40,222 nucleotides of DNA from Bordetella parapertussis (lineage in GTDB: Bacteria; Pseudomonadota; Gammaproteobacteria; Burkholderiales; Burkholderiaceae_C). A program made the position numbers and the translations under genes. The stretch is from positions 1 through 40,222 of the forward strand of contig CAMDKR010000004.1 in NCBI GenBank assembly GCA_945901225.1, written 5' to 3'. Positions 1 to 8,561 of the stretch are shown in pieces (position 1 is the stretch's first letter; every line of letters begins with the position of its first letter). The notes beneath the pieces are model-generated. The model was not told the DNA's origin and ran no database searches. It worked only from the letters and a program-made list of their open reading frames with translations.

Positions 1-64
1 CTCGGGTACAAGCGGCAGAAGCGGGGTTGGCCATGGCCAAAAGCAAGCTGAGCTCGATCAACAT
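1..64 (-). CDS. Possible start of an unrecognised ORF, cut by the window edge
   Basis: An ATG lies 10 bases after the stop codon of the adenosyltransferase gene and opens a frame without stops to the window edge (21 codons visible). The visible peptide begins MLIELSLLLAMANPASA, which could be a short signal peptide with an A-x-A-like cleavage site. There is no strong ribosome-binding site. The piece is too short to assign to a family, and an open frame of this length can occur by chance. Confidence 0.25.
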   Translation of the reverse strand, partial: MLIELSLLLAMANPASAACTR

Positions 65-74
65 GGTTGGGCTT

Positions 75-641
75 TCAGGGCTTTTCAGCCGCGGCCAAGC
101 GCTGGCTTTTCCAATAGACATCGTCACCGCCGTTCATGCGGTTGAGCACGCGTGCCAAGACAAACATCAGGTCAGATAGGCGGTTGAGGTACTGGCGCGG
201 CGTGTCGTTCAAGGCTTCTTCGGCTCCCAAGGCCACCACCGCGCGTTCGGCACGGCGTGCCACGGTGCGGCACACATGGGCCAAAGACGCTGCGCGACTA
301 CCGGCGGGCAAAATGAATTCTTGCAGCTTGGGCAAGGCCTCGTTGTGGTGAGCCAGCGCTTGGTCCAAAGCCAACACCGCTTCAGCTTTGAGCAATTCAA
401 AGCCCGGAATGCTCAGCTCGCCGCCCAAATTGAACAGCTGGTGCTGTACCTCGATCAGCAAGCTACGCAAAGCTTCGGGCATGTCTTCGCAAAGCAACAC
501 CCCGATGTGCGAATTGAGTTCATCCACCTCTCCCATGGCATGGACGCGCAAGCTGTTTTTGCTGACGCGACGGTTGTCGCCCAAGCCGGTGGTGCCATCG
601 TCGCCGGTGCGCGTGGCAATTTGTGTGAGTCGATTCGCCAT
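75..641 (-). CDS. PduO-type cob(I)alamin adenosyltransferase
   Basis: A 188-residue protein of the PduO/EutT-like ATP:cob(I)alamin adenosyltransferase family, which transfers the 5'-deoxyadenosyl group of ATP to reduced cobalamin to make coenzyme B12. The N-terminal ATP-binding motif TRTGDDGTTGLGDNRRVSK is clear (residues about 10-28). The helical-bundle motifs VDELNSHIG (about 39-47) and the C-terminal RRAERAVVAL...YLNRLSDLMFVLAR segment, with the conserved Arg and Asn-Arg-Leu-Ser-Asp residues, are all present. Length is normal for a single-domain enzyme. It diverges from the dehydrogenase at 721, with about 80 bases between them that must hold both promoters. No B12-dependent enzyme or cobalamin riboswitch was seen nearby, so it probably serves the whole cell. 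Confidence 0.93.
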   Translation of the reverse strand: MANRLTQIATRTGDDGTTGLGDNRRVSKNSLRVHAMGEVDELNSHIGVLLCEDMPEALRSLLIEVQHQLFNLGGELSIPGFELLKAEAVLALDQALAHHNEALPKLQEFILPAGSRAASLAHVCRTVARRAERAVVALGAEEALNDTPRQYLNRLSDLMFVLARVLNRMNGGDDVYWKSQRLAAAEKP

Positions 642-720
642 GTTTCATCTTCCTGAGGTTGCTTGCATTGTCTCAGCACTGGCACAACTCGGCTACGCTT
701 GGGGTTTTCAGGAGCGGTAC

Positions 721-1617
721 ATGCAGACGGTGAAACAGGTAGGCGTGGTCGGTTTGGGTGCCATGGGCCAAGGCATGGCGGGCAGTTTGCGCCGCGCTGG
801 CTTCGAGGTTCATGTGTGCGACGCCCGGCCAGGTGTGGCCGAGGCTTTTGCGACCGATGGCGGCGTGGCTTGCGCCTCACCTGCCGAGTTGGCCAAGTCC
901 TGCCAAGTGATTGTCAGCGTGGTGGTGAATGCCGCGCAAACCGAGGAGGTGCTGTTTGGCCCTCAAAGCGCGGCGGCCCATCTGGCCAAAGGCAGCGTTT
1001 TTGTGATGTGCTCGACTGTCGACCCCAACTGGTCAGTGGCACTTGAAACACGCCTTGAAGCCATGGGCTTGCTCTATGTGGACGCACCCATTTCGGGCGG
1101 TGCGGCCAAGGCTGCCAGCGGCCAAATGACCATGATGACTGCCGGCAAACCCGCCGCGTATGCACTGGCCGAACCTTTGTTGAACGCGATGGCCGCCAAG
1201 GTCTATAAACTGGGCGACAGCGCAGGTGCGGGCAGCAAAGTCAAGATCATCAACCAGCTGCTGGCGGGTGTGCACATTGCCGCCGCCGCCGAAGCCATGG
1301 CGCTGGGCTTGCGCGAAGGCGTGGACCCCGCCGCTTTATTTGAGGTCATCACCCACAGCGCAGGCAACAGCTGGATGTTTGAAAACCGCATGGCGCATGT
1401 GCTGGCAGGCGACTACACGCCGCTGTCAGCGGTGGATATTTTTGTGAAAGATTTGGGGCTGGTGTTGGACATGGCACGAGCCAGCAAATTCCCGCTGCCG
1501 CTGTCCAGCACCGCGCATCAGATGTTCATGCAAGCCAGCGCCGCCGGTTTTGCCAAAGAAGACGACAGCGCTGTTATCAAGATATTTCCAGGCATTGAGC
1601 TGCCCATGAAAATGTAG
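721..1617 (+). CDS. ltnD: L-threonate dehydrogenase-like enzyme (3-hydroxyisobutyrate dehydrogenase family)
   Basis: A 298-residue NAD-dependent beta-hydroxyacid dehydrogenase. The N-terminal Rossmann motif GVVGLGAMGQGMA (residues about 8-20) binds the dinucleotide. The substrate signature DAPISGGAAKAASGQMTMM follows, then the catalytic-Lys segment GSKVKIINQLLAGVH. The helical C-terminal half contains AGNSWMFENRM and ends with the DDSAVIKIFPGIELP tail, which I recognise from E. coli YgbJ/LtnD. LtnD oxidises L-threonate to 2-oxo-tetronate. The ATG at 721 is chosen because AGGAG lies at 710-714; the frame is open further upstream but that part overlaps the opposite gene. The usual partners (four-carbon acid kinase LtnK/OtnK, aldolase OtnC, isomerase OtnI) are not adjacent, so the substrate is less certain than the family. 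Confidence 0.85.
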   Translation: MQTVKQVGVVGLGAMGQGMAGSLRRAGFEVHVCDARPGVAEAFATDGGVACASPAELAKSCQVIVSVVVNAAQTEEVLFGPQSAAAHLAKGSVFVMCSTVDPNWSVALETRLEAMGLLYVDAPISGGAAKAASGQMTMMTAGKPAAYALAEPLLNAMAAKVYKLGDSAGAGSKVKIINQLLAGVHIAAAAEAMALGLREGVDPAALFEVITHSAGNSWMFENRMAHVLAGDYTPLSAVDIFVKDLGLVLDMARASKFPLPLSSTAHQMFMQASAAGFAKEDDSAVIKIFPGIELPMKM

Positions 1618-1674
1618 TTCTTTTGTATTGTTTGTGCGCTAATATGGGGTTCTTTGTAATTCTTCATAAACATT

Positions 1675-2364
1675 ATGTGGCGCTTTTTTCGATCCCTGCT
1701 TTGCTTGTCTATGCTTTGGCTCTCGCTGGCCCATGGCGCAGAAGTGCTGACCCAATTCGATACAGATGCCAGCATGGAGGTCGACAACGACGAGATGCTG
1801 GTGATTTTGTCGGTCAGCAAAGACGGCAGCAATGCCACCCAGATCAGCCAAGAGATTTTGGCCAAGTTGACCAGCGCTGTTGAGCGTAGCAAACAGCACA
1901 CGGACATCGAGCGCAAAACGGGGCAAATCAGCACCACGCCAGTATGGGGGCCCAACGGCAAAACCAAGCAGTGGAGCGCCCAAGCAGAACTTCAACTTGT
2001 CTCCACCAATTTAAAGGCCTTGAGCCAACTGGCCTCAGAGCTGACAGACGTGATGCAAATTACCCAAGTGAGCTACAGGCTGTCTGCCCAACAAAGAGCC
2101 TTGACCGAAAAGAAATTGCTCAGCACCTTGGCTGTCAACTTTCAACGTAAAGCGCATGACTTGACAGACGCCTTTGGTTTCAGCCGCCATGAAATCAAAA
2201 GCCTGAATTTCAGCCAGCAGAACCAAAGCATGCCTGTGGCGCGCATGGCCTTGTCCTCACCCCGCGCGATGGCAGACGGCGCAGCGGCCGTGCCCATCCC
2301 TCATGAGGGTGGCAAAACCACCATTTCCTTGCAGATGAGCGCACATATCGGCCTGTGGCCTTGA
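1675..2364 (+). CDS. Exported SIMPL-domain (DUF541) protein
   Basis: A 229-residue protein with an N-terminal signal peptide (MWRFFRSLLCLSMLWLSLAHGA, cleavage probably after AHG-A or nearby) followed by one SIMPL/DUF541 domain. Visible family features are the early strand with VILSVSKDGSNATQISQEI, the WSAQAELQLVSTNL strand, the QVSYRLSAQQRALTEKKLL helix and the late KAHDLTDAFGF helix. SIMPL proteins are periplasmic or membrane-associated, and some protect against oxidative stress or toxic compounds; the molecular role is not settled. It follows ltnD on the same strand after 57 bases with no obvious terminator, so co-transcription is possible. The ATG has no clear ribosome-binding site. Confidence 0.8.
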   Translation: MWRFFRSLLCLSMLWLSLAHGAEVLTQFDTDASMEVDNDEMLVILSVSKDGSNATQISQEILAKLTSAVERSKQHTDIERKTGQISTTPVWGPNGKTKQWSAQAELQLVSTNLKALSQLASELTDVMQITQVSYRLSAQQRALTEKKLLSTLAVNFQRKAHDLTDAFGFSRHEIKSLNFSQQNQSMPVARMALSSPRAMADGAAAVPIPHEGGKTTISLQMSAHIGLWP

Positions 2365-2442
2365 GCACTATCGCTCGCACCTAGAAGACACGCGGGCTTT
2401 AGCTTCTTGCATAGAATGCAAAACGCTCTAGGAGAAGCCGCC

Positions 2443-3870
2443 ATGAATGCACCCACCGCCGTTCAACACCTCATCCCCGAAGTCAATCAGCGACCTGTAC
2501 CGCAAGCCCTGATCGATGCGCTGAAGAGCCACTTTGGGGACCGTTGCTCCACCGCCTTGGTGGTGCGTGAGCAGCATGGGCGCGATGAGTCGGCTTACAC
2601 CACTGTGCCGCCACCGGCCGCCGTGGTGTTTGCTGAATGCACCGACGATGTGGCGCAAACCGTTCGCATGGCCGCGGCCTACGACGTTCCCATCATTCCG
2701 TTTGGCGTGGGTACTTCACTGGAGGGCCACTTGTTGGCAGTGCAAGGCGGTATCAGCATCGACTTGGGTCGTATGAATAAAGTGCTGTCCATCAACCCCG
2801 AAGACCTGACGGTCACGGTGCAAGCCGGCGTCACCCGCAAACAACTGAATGAAGAAATCAAAAGCACAGGCTTGTTTTTCCCCATTGACCCAGGAGCCGA
2901 CGCCACGATTGGCGGCATGAGCGCCACCCGCGCCAGCGGCACGAATGCGGTGCGCTACGGCACCATGCGCGAAAACGTCTTAGGTCTAGAAGTGGTCACC
3001 GCCAGCGGTGAAATCATACGCACCGGAACCCGCGCACGCAAATCGTCTGCCGGCTACGACCTCACCCGTTTGATGGTGGGCAGCGAAGGCACCTTGGGCG
3101 TCATCACCGAAATCACCGTCAAGCTCTACCCCTTGCCCGAAGCGGTGTCGGCGGCCACATGCTCTTTCCCCAGCATTGAGGCGGCGGTGCTCACCACGAT
3201 TCAAATCATCCAAATGGGCATCCCCATCGCGCGGGTGGAGTTGATCGACGCCAATGCTGTACGAATGGTCAACGCCCATTCCAAACTCACTTTGCCCGAG
3301 CAACCCATGTTGTTGATGGAGTTCCACGGCTCACCCGCCAGCGTGAAAGAGCAGGCCGAAACCGTGCAAGAAATCGCCACGGAATTTCAAGGCCATGCGT
3401 TCGAATGGGCCACTACCCCAGAGGAGCGCACCCGCTTGTGGACAGCGCGTCACAACGCCTACTTTGCTGGGATTCAAAGCCGCCCGGGTTGCCGCGCCAT
3501 CAGCACCGACACCTGTGTGCCTATTTCACGCTTGGCCGATTGCTTGCTGGACTCAGTGGCCGAGGTGGATGCCTCAGGCATTCCGTATTTCTTGGTCGGC
3601 CATGTGGGCGACGGCAATTTCCATTTTGGTTATTTGATCGACCCCAACAGCGCCGACGAACGCGCCACCGCCGAAGACCTGAACAACAAGCTTGTTGCCC
3701 GCGCCCTGTCTTTAGAAGGCACGTGTACCGGCGAGCACGGCATTGGTTTGCACAAAATGGATTTTTTGGTGACCGAGGCGGGTGTGGGTGCGGTAGCCAT
3801 GATGCGCACCATCAAACATGCGCTGGACCCGAAAAACATCATGAACCCGGGCAAGGTGTTTTTGTACTAA
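2443..3870 (+). CDS. FAD-linked D-2-hydroxyacid (D-lactate/glycolate-type) dehydrogenase
   Basis: A 475-residue flavoprotein of the FAD_binding_4 / FAD-oxidase C family (GlcD, Dld, mammalian LDHD). The N-terminal PCMH-type FAD domain shows IIPFGVGTSLEGH, DPGADATIGGMSATRASGTNAVRYGTM and VGSEGTLGVIT. The C-terminal cap carries the metal and substrate residues in GHVGDGNFHF and CTGEHGIGLHK, and ends DPKNIMNPGK as usual. It probably oxidises D-lactate or a related D-2-hydroxyacid and passes electrons to a quinone or cytochrome. The ATG at 2443 is chosen over an in-frame TTG at 2407 because AGGAGA lies at 2430-2435. No GlcE or GlcF subunit gene follows, which favours a stand-alone LDHD-like enzyme over glycolate oxidase. 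Its stop codon overlaps that of livF on the other strand. Confidence 0.9.
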   Translation: MNAPTAVQHLIPEVNQRPVPQALIDALKSHFGDRCSTALVVREQHGRDESAYTTVPPPAAVVFAECTDDVAQTVRMAAAYDVPIIPFGVGTSLEGHLLAVQGGISIDLGRMNKVLSINPEDLTVTVQAGVTRKQLNEEIKSTGLFFPIDPGADATIGGMSATRASGTNAVRYGTMRENVLGLEVVTASGEIIRTGTRARKSSAGYDLTRLMVGSEGTLGVITEITVKLYPLPEAVSAATCSFPSIEAAVLTTIQIIQMGIPIARVELIDANAVRMVNAHSKLTLPEQPMLLMEFHGSPASVKEQAETVQEIATEFQGHAFEWATTPEERTRLWTARHNAYFAGIQSRPGCRAISTDTCVPISRLADCLLDSVAEVDASGIPYFLVGHVGDGNFHFGYLIDPNSADERATAEDLNNKLVARALSLEGTCTGEHGIGLHKMDFLVTEAGVGAVAMMRTIKHALDPKNIMNPGKVFLY

Positions 3871-4508
3871 GCCTGGTTCGCACCACGCTCAATCACGACT
3901 TGCGCGTCCAGCAGATCGCTTGCATGGTTGATATCCGATTGGGCAATCAACACCGACAAGTCGGTGGACTTGAGTTGCCTAATCACCTCTGATAAGCGCA
4001 TCGACAAAGCTGGCGCCACGCCTTCAAACGGCTCATCCAGCAGCAGTAGCCTGGTGCCGACAGCCAAGGCACGGGCCAACGCCACCAGTTTTTGTTGGCC
4101 GCCTGACAGCAACAAAGCTCGCCTATCAAACATGGCTTTGAGTTCAGGCAAGACCTCATAGACCCAAGCCAAGCGCTGGTTCAAATCAAGCGTAGGACTG
4201 ACCCACAGCGGCAACACAATGTTTTCTTCGACCGTGAGTTCAGGCACCAAACCACGGTCTTCAGGCATATAGCCTATGCCTAAGCCTGCTCGCACATGGG
4301 CGGGCATTTGCACCAAGTCTTGGCCGTCAAAAAGAATCTGTCCCATGCGTGGCGTCAAATGCCCCATGATGCTTCGCAAGCTGCTGGTTTTGCCCGCACC
4401 ATTGCGGCCCACCAAACCCACCATCTGACCCTTGGCCACTTGCAAGTTCAAACCGCGCAGCACTTGCGCGGATGCAATCTCCACATGCACATCTCGCAAC
4501 TCAAGCAT
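3867..4508 (-). CDS. livF: Branched-chain amino acid-type ABC transporter ATPase LivF
   Basis: A 213-residue ABC ATPase, slightly short for LivF. The Walker A is GRNGAGKT (about residues 34-41), the signature LSGGQQKL and the Walker B RLLLLDEPFEG. The H-loop region reads VLIAQSDINHA, where LivF proteins usually have an Glu-Gln-Asn stretch. The ATG at 4508 overlaps the last 8 bases of livG (ATGCTTGA), a typical coupled junction; the frame extends further upstream but that part is out-of-phase livG sequence. LivF pairs with LivG to power the LivH/LivM permease. The stop codon overlaps that of the dehydrogenase gene by 4 bases, tail to tail. Confidence 0.9.
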   Translation of the reverse strand: MLELRDVHVEIASAQVLRGLNLQVAKGQMVGLVGRNGAGKTSSLRSIMGHLTPRMGQILFDGQDLVQMPAHVRAGLGIGYMPEDRGLVPELTVEENIVLPLWVSPTLDLNQRLAWVYEVLPELKAMFDRRALLLSGGQQKLVALARALAVGTRLLLLDEPFEGVAPALSMRLSEVIRQLKSTDLSVLIAQSDINHASDLLDAQVVIERGANQA

Positions 4509-5274
4509 GGGGCGCGTCCTCTGGCAGTCGCTCGCCAGTGACGTAACGGCGCACATCGGCTTGGGCCAAGGCCACCGAAGGCACATCGTCGGCAATGATG
4601 CGGCCACTGTAAAACGCCACCACCCGGTCGCAGTAGCGGTTGACGATGTCCATATCGTGTTCCACAAACAGCACGGTCAAGGCTTGTCCTTCTAAGGCCT
4701 GCATGATGGTGTCCATCATGGGAAATTTTTCTTCAGCCGCCACACCGCTGGTAGGTTCGTCCAACAGCAACAAGCGAGGTGACCCCGTCATGGCCAAGGC
4801 GATGTCGATGAGTTTACGCAAGCCCCCTGGCAACTCGGAGACCAAGCGCTCACTGTGCTTGAGCAGATCAAAGCGCGACAACACCTCGTCCGCCCGCTGT
4901 ATGCGTTGGCTTGAAGCAGCAGGCAACCATGTGGACAAGCGGTTCTCATGGCAAGCCAAAGCAACCAACATGTTTTCCAATACCGTCATGCTGGGGTAGA
5001 GCTGGGGGATTTGAAACGACCGCGCAACACCCATGCGGGTGATTTGGCGCGGTGTCATGCGGCTGATGTCGGTGCCACCCAGCCATATGCTGCCGCTGTC
5101 CGCACGAACGTAGCCGGTGATCATGTTCACAAAGGTGGTCTTGCCCGCGCCATTGCTGCCAATCAAGCTGACCCGCTCACCGGTCTTGACGCGCACATTC
5201 ACGTCTTGCGCGGCCACCACGGCGCCAAACTGTTTGTTCAAGCCTTGGGCATGCAACAGCAGCGCTTCGTTCAT
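4501..5274 (-). CDS. livG: Branched-chain amino acid-type ABC transporter ATPase LivG
   Basis: A 257-residue ABC ATPase. The Walker A is GSNGAGKTT (about residues 38-46), the Q-loop region SFQIPQLYPSMTVLENML, the Walker B RLLLLDEPTSGV and the H-loop VLFVEHDMDIV. The family signature reads LPGGLRKLIDIA, with Pro in place of the usual Ser of LSGG. That Ser contacts the ATP gamma-phosphate in the dimer, so one of the two composite ATP sites may be weak. The tail ADVRRYVTGE is typical of LivG, where the end is usually Y-L-G-E/G. It overlaps livM by 4 bases (ATGA) and livF by 8, so the genes are translationally coupled. Confidence 0.92.
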   Translation of the reverse strand: MNEALLLHAQGLNKQFGAVVAAQDVNVRVKTGERVSLIGSNGAGKTTFVNMITGYVRADSGSIWLGGTDISRMTPRQITRMGVARSFQIPQLYPSMTVLENMLVALACHENRLSTWLPAASSQRIQRADEVLSRFDLLKHSERLVSELPGGLRKLIDIALAMTGSPRLLLLDEPTSGVAAEEKFPMMDTIMQALEGQALTVLFVEHDMDIVNRYCDRVVAFYSGRIIADDVPSVALAQADVRRYVTGERLPEDAPHA

Positions 5275-6221
5275 GCCTGTTTCTCCGTTGGTTTTTCAGT
5301 CTTGCTCCACAAGGAGCCCAAGCCCAGCGGCATGAAGCGAATAACCAGCAACAGAAAAATACCCAGCGCCAATTGCCAAGTGTTGGGAAAGTAAGCGCTG
5401 GAAAAAGAACGCACCATCTCCAGCACCAAAGACGACAACATCACCGCCACCACGCTTTGGCTGCCCGCCAAGATGGCCACAAACACAAATTCGCCCGAGG
5501 TGGTCCAGTAGCTGAAGTTGGGGTCGATGTGACCCAAGACCATCACCGCCAAGGCGCCACCCATGCCACCCAAAAACGCCGCCAAAACGAAGTTCAAGCT
5601 CATGGTTTGACTGACCGAGCCGCCCAAATACTCCACCCGCAATTCGTTGTCACGCACCGCACGGGTGACCAAGCCTCGGCTGGATAAAAAATAAATTCGC
5701 ACCAACACAGCGCTTATTAAGGTCAAGACCAAGGTGGTGGCATACAAACCAAAACGCACCTGCTCATCTGCCAGCGCCTGACCAAATAGCGTGACGCGGC
5801 CCATGTTGAAACCGTCCGAGCCGCCCAAGGACTCGGTTTTCACCAACAAACCATAGCCGACCATGGACAGGGCCAAAGTCAGCATGGAAAAGAAAATGCC
5901 GCGGTAGCGAGCCAGCAAAGGCGCAAACGGCGCGGTGATGAGCATGGCACTCATGCCGCCAAGCAAGGCAAGCAAGACCGCGTCGGTGACACCCCAATTC
6001 AAAAACACCAAGGCCGCGGCATACCCCCCAATAGCAGACATGAGGCCTTGGCCAAATGCCACCACGCCGCCCCGCATGAGCAACACAATGCCTAAAGACA
6101 CCAAGCCATTGGCCATGGCCATGGTGAGCATGAATTGCATCCACGAGGGCAGGGCATAGCCCACGCCTGCCAACACCAGCAACACCAGCAAAGCTCGCAA
6201 TAACAAGGCACTGAGCGTCAT
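5271..6221 (-). CDS. livM: Branched-chain amino acid-type ABC transporter permease LivM
   Basis: A 316-residue inner-membrane permease with about eight to nine hydrophobic segments. Family motifs are present: GVVAFGQGLMSAIGGYAAA near the N-terminus, RYRGIFFSMLTLALSMVGY, LGGSDGF, the coupling loop RAVRDNELRVEYLG, and LAAFLGGMGGAL. With LivH it forms the translocation channel. It starts 3 bases after the livH stop and overlaps livG by 4 bases, so it sits inside a tight operon. Confidence 0.92.
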   Translation of the reverse strand: MTLSALLLRALLVLLVLAGVGYALPSWMQFMLTMAMANGLVSLGIVLLMRGGVVAFGQGLMSAIGGYAAALVFLNWGVTDAVLLALLGGMSAMLITAPFAPLLARYRGIFFSMLTLALSMVGYGLLVKTESLGGSDGFNMGRVTLFGQALADEQVRFGLYATTLVLTLISAVLVRIYFLSSRGLVTRAVRDNELRVEYLGGSVSQTMSLNFVLAAFLGGMGGALAVMVLGHIDPNFSYWTTSGEFVFVAILAGSQSVVAVMLSSLVLEMVRSFSSAYFPNTWQLALGIFLLLVIRFMPLGLGSLWSKTEKPTEKQA

Positions 6222-6224
6222 GGC

Positions 6225-7121
6225 TTAAATTTTTCGCGCCTGTATGCGCTGAAACAAACCCTGGGGACGAAACATCAATACCAAGGCCATGACCAAATAC
6301 ACCGAGAACAATTCGGCCACCGGCCACATATGCACCGCCAAGGCACGGGCCAAACCGACAATTAACGCGCCAATGGCCGCACCCTCGATGCTGCCCAAGC
6401 CGCCAATGATGACCACTGCAAACGAGATGATGATGACGCCCACCGACAAACCCGGTTGCACCGACAACATGGGCGCGGTGAAGGCGCCGCCCAAGGCGGC
6501 CAAAAAGATGCCCACGGCAAATGCAACCATGTACACACGAGAGACTTGTATGCCCATGCTGGAGGCCACCTCGGCGCTGTGAATCACGGCGGTCACAATC
6601 TTGCCAAAGCGGGTGCGGTTCAAGCCCCACCAAACGCCCAGACCCACCACCACCGCCAAGGCCACCAACATGAAGTCATAGCCCACATAGGTTTGGCTGC
6701 CGATGTCGATGTTGCCAAACATGCCATAGGGCTCGGAGACATAGAAGGGATTGGCACCCCAAATCAATTTGGTGAGGTCTTCCATCATCAAAAACATGGC
6801 GTAGGTGACCAGCACCAACAAGACCTCATCACGGCCATAGAAAAACCGCAACAGGCCGCGCTCGGTCAAGGGGGCGACCAACACAGCCACCAACACCGCC
6901 GCGAGCAACATCGCCACCAAGGACATGGCAGGCGGCAAAGCCCAGGATGCAGCCAAGGACACCAAGGTCGCGGTGACATACGCACCCAAGGCATAGAAAC
7001 TGCCATGGGCGATGTTGAGAATTTTGAGTACGCCAAACACCAGCGTTAGGCCAAGTGCAACGATGAACAGCCATGACGCATAGGTCACGCCGTCAATGAC
7101 GATGGTGAGGGCTAAATTCAC
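6225..7121 (-). CDS. livH: Branched-chain amino acid-type ABC transporter permease LivH
   Basis: A 298-residue permease with about eight membrane segments. The N-terminus GVTYASWLFIVALGLTLVFG...LNIAHGSFYALGAY is the classic LivH opening. FGKIVTAVIHSAEVASSMGI is the coupling helix, followed by LAALGGAFTAP and the GGLGSIEGAAIGALIVG motif near the end. It starts at a GTG 6 bases after the stop of the binding-protein gene, without a strong ribosome-binding site, so translation is probably coupled to the gene before it. Confidence 0.92.
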   Translation of the reverse strand: MNLALTIVIDGVTYASWLFIVALGLTLVFGVLKILNIAHGSFYALGAYVTATLVSLAASWALPPAMSLVAMLLAAVLVAVLVAPLTERGLLRFFYGRDEVLLVLVTYAMFLMMEDLTKLIWGANPFYVSEPYGMFGNIDIGSQTYVGYDFMLVALAVVVGLGVWWGLNRTRFGKIVTAVIHSAEVASSMGIQVSRVYMVAFAVGIFLAALGGAFTAPMLSVQPGLSVGVIIISFAVVIIGGLGSIEGAAIGALIVGLARALAVHMWPVAELFSVYLVMALVLMFRPQGLFQRIQARKI

Positions 7122-7127
7122 AGTGGT

Positions 7128-8474
7128 TTATTTCTTGGCGGGCTTTTTGTCGGCGGCCTTGGCGTCAGACGGTGCCGCTTTGGTATCGCACTTGGCGCCC
7201 GCAAAACCCGATTTCAGCCAGTCTTCCGATTTGACATTCAAAGGCGGGTTCACGCACTCCGCGTCAAAGCGTTGGATGTCGTTGAGCACCACCATTTTTT
7301 TAGTGGCATCCCACTGGGTGCGACCAATGGCAGCGTCTTGTATGGCTTGCTGTCCGTTGGAGAGTGCCATGCGGATCTTGCCGCCGGGTGACATCCACTC
7401 GCTGCCACGCAAAGAAGCGGCCAACACCTCGGTGGAAGGCTTCTTGCCATTGTTGGCGGCCATGGCTTTCTCAGCAGCCAACTTCAAGCCCATGAGGGCT
7501 TGCGCCATGCGGTAAGGCGCTTGCACGGGGTAGACATTGTTGGCCTTGCTGTACAAGTCCCAGAACCAGGTGTTCAGGGGCGAAGGTGGTGCCATCAAGC
7601 CATACGCGCCACGGGCACCCAAGATGGTGCCATCAGGCATTTTTTCGCCAAGCCCTGGCAACACATGGTCGCCTGCGGTCATCACCACTTGCGATTTTTT
7701 AAACAGGCCACGCGGTCCTGCCTGCAACACAAAGGCTTGCAAGTCACCACCCCACAAACTGGTGTGGACCAAGTCGGCGGGTCGCGACATGAGGGCTGAA
7801 ATTTCTGTGCCGTACTGACCGGCACCAAACTTGGGGAGTTGGTCCACGCCAGCTTTGGCCTCGGGGTACAGGTTTGCCATCGACAACATAAAGTCTTTGC
7901 GTGAGTCTTGTCCCCAAGCGTAATCTTGGTTAATCAAATTGAACGACTTCACGGGAATATTGCGCGCCTTCAAATACCGCGCCATAGACACGTTGTCCAT
8001 GGTGGCGTGTGCTGCGGTGCGAAACACATAACGGAAGCTGTTGTCTTCAAAAATGCGGGGCGTGCCGCAGTCGTACAAAATCAAAAACTTCTTCAGCTCT
8101 TCAGCCACAGGGGCAACCGCCAAGCAGTCGCCTGAACCCACGTAACCCACCACCACATCGACTTTGTCACGCTCATAAAGGTTACGCAACTCTTGCACCT
8201 GCTTAGTGGCGCCCCCGGCTTCGTCCACGTATATGACCTCGATGGGCAGGCCGCCAATACCGGGTTTGTTATAGGGTGCGGGCGCTTGGCCCTTGTTGAA
8301 AGCCTCCACCAAGACCTTGGCGCCATTCACCGCAGGTATGCCAAAACTCTCCGCCGCTTGGCCAGACAAAAAGCTGACGATGCCGATTTTGAAAGTTTCT
8401 TGGGCAACAGCGCTGTGGGTCAGCAAAGCCAACACAGAGGCGGTGAGGGCGCGGCGGGCAAAGGTGGTGATCAT
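7128..8474 (-). CDS. Periplasmic substrate-binding protein of the liv-type ABC importer
   Basis: A 448-residue type I periplasmic binding protein (Peripla_BP_6, Leu/Ile/Val-binding-like). It has a signal peptide, MITTFARRALTASVLALLTHSAVA, cut before QETFKIGIVSFLSGQAAESFG. The ligand-domain motifs DEAGGATKQVQELRNL and DVVVGYVGSGDCLAVAPVAEE are clear. The ATG at 8474 is chosen over the TTG at 8498 because GGAGA sits 8-9 bases upstream and the signal peptide starts there. The C-terminus carries an odd Ala/Lys-rich tail (about 20 residues ending KKPAKK) not needed for the fold. As first gene of the operon it defines the substrate, but the sequence does not say which: amino acids, amides and aromatic or short-chain acids are all possible. 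It starts 87 bases from parB. Confidence 0.88.
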   Translation of the reverse strand: MITTFARRALTASVLALLTHSAVAQETFKIGIVSFLSGQAAESFGIPAVNGAKVLVEAFNKGQAPAPYNKPGIGGLPIEVIYVDEAGGATKQVQELRNLYERDKVDVVVGYVGSGDCLAVAPVAEELKKFLILYDCGTPRIFEDNSFRYVFRTAAHATMDNVSMARYLKARNIPVKSFNLINQDYAWGQDSRKDFMLSMANLYPEAKAGVDQLPKFGAGQYGTEISALMSRPADLVHTSLWGGDLQAFVLQAGPRGLFKKSQVVMTAGDHVLPGLGEKMPDGTILGARGAYGLMAPPSPLNTWFWDLYSKANNVYPVQAPYRMAQALMGLKLAAEKAMAANNGKKPSTEVLAASLRGSEWMSPGGKIRMALSNGQQAIQDAAIGRTQWDATKKMVVLNDIQRFDAECVNPPLNVKSEDWLKSGFAGAKCDTKAAPSDAKAADKKPAKK

Positions 8475-8561
8475 GGTTGTCTTCTCCAAGGGGAACAAGG
8501 TTGATTATTCTAGAAATGCCAAGGCATATCTGATGAGGTATAGGCTGAAAACCCTAGTTAC

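Noticed and set aside
388-720. N-terminal extension of the ltnD frame back to 388
   Set aside because: It overlaps the adenosyltransferase gene antisense, and AGGAG marks the ATG at 721.
5764-6633. A 289-codon minus-strand frame spanning livM and livH
   Set aside because: It runs out of phase through two clear permease genes and encodes a Gly/His/Arg-rich product without motifs.
8499-8561. A TTGGCA sequence upstream of the binding-protein gene as a sigma-54 promoter
   Set aside because: No GC follows at the required 10-base spacing, so the -12 element is missing.
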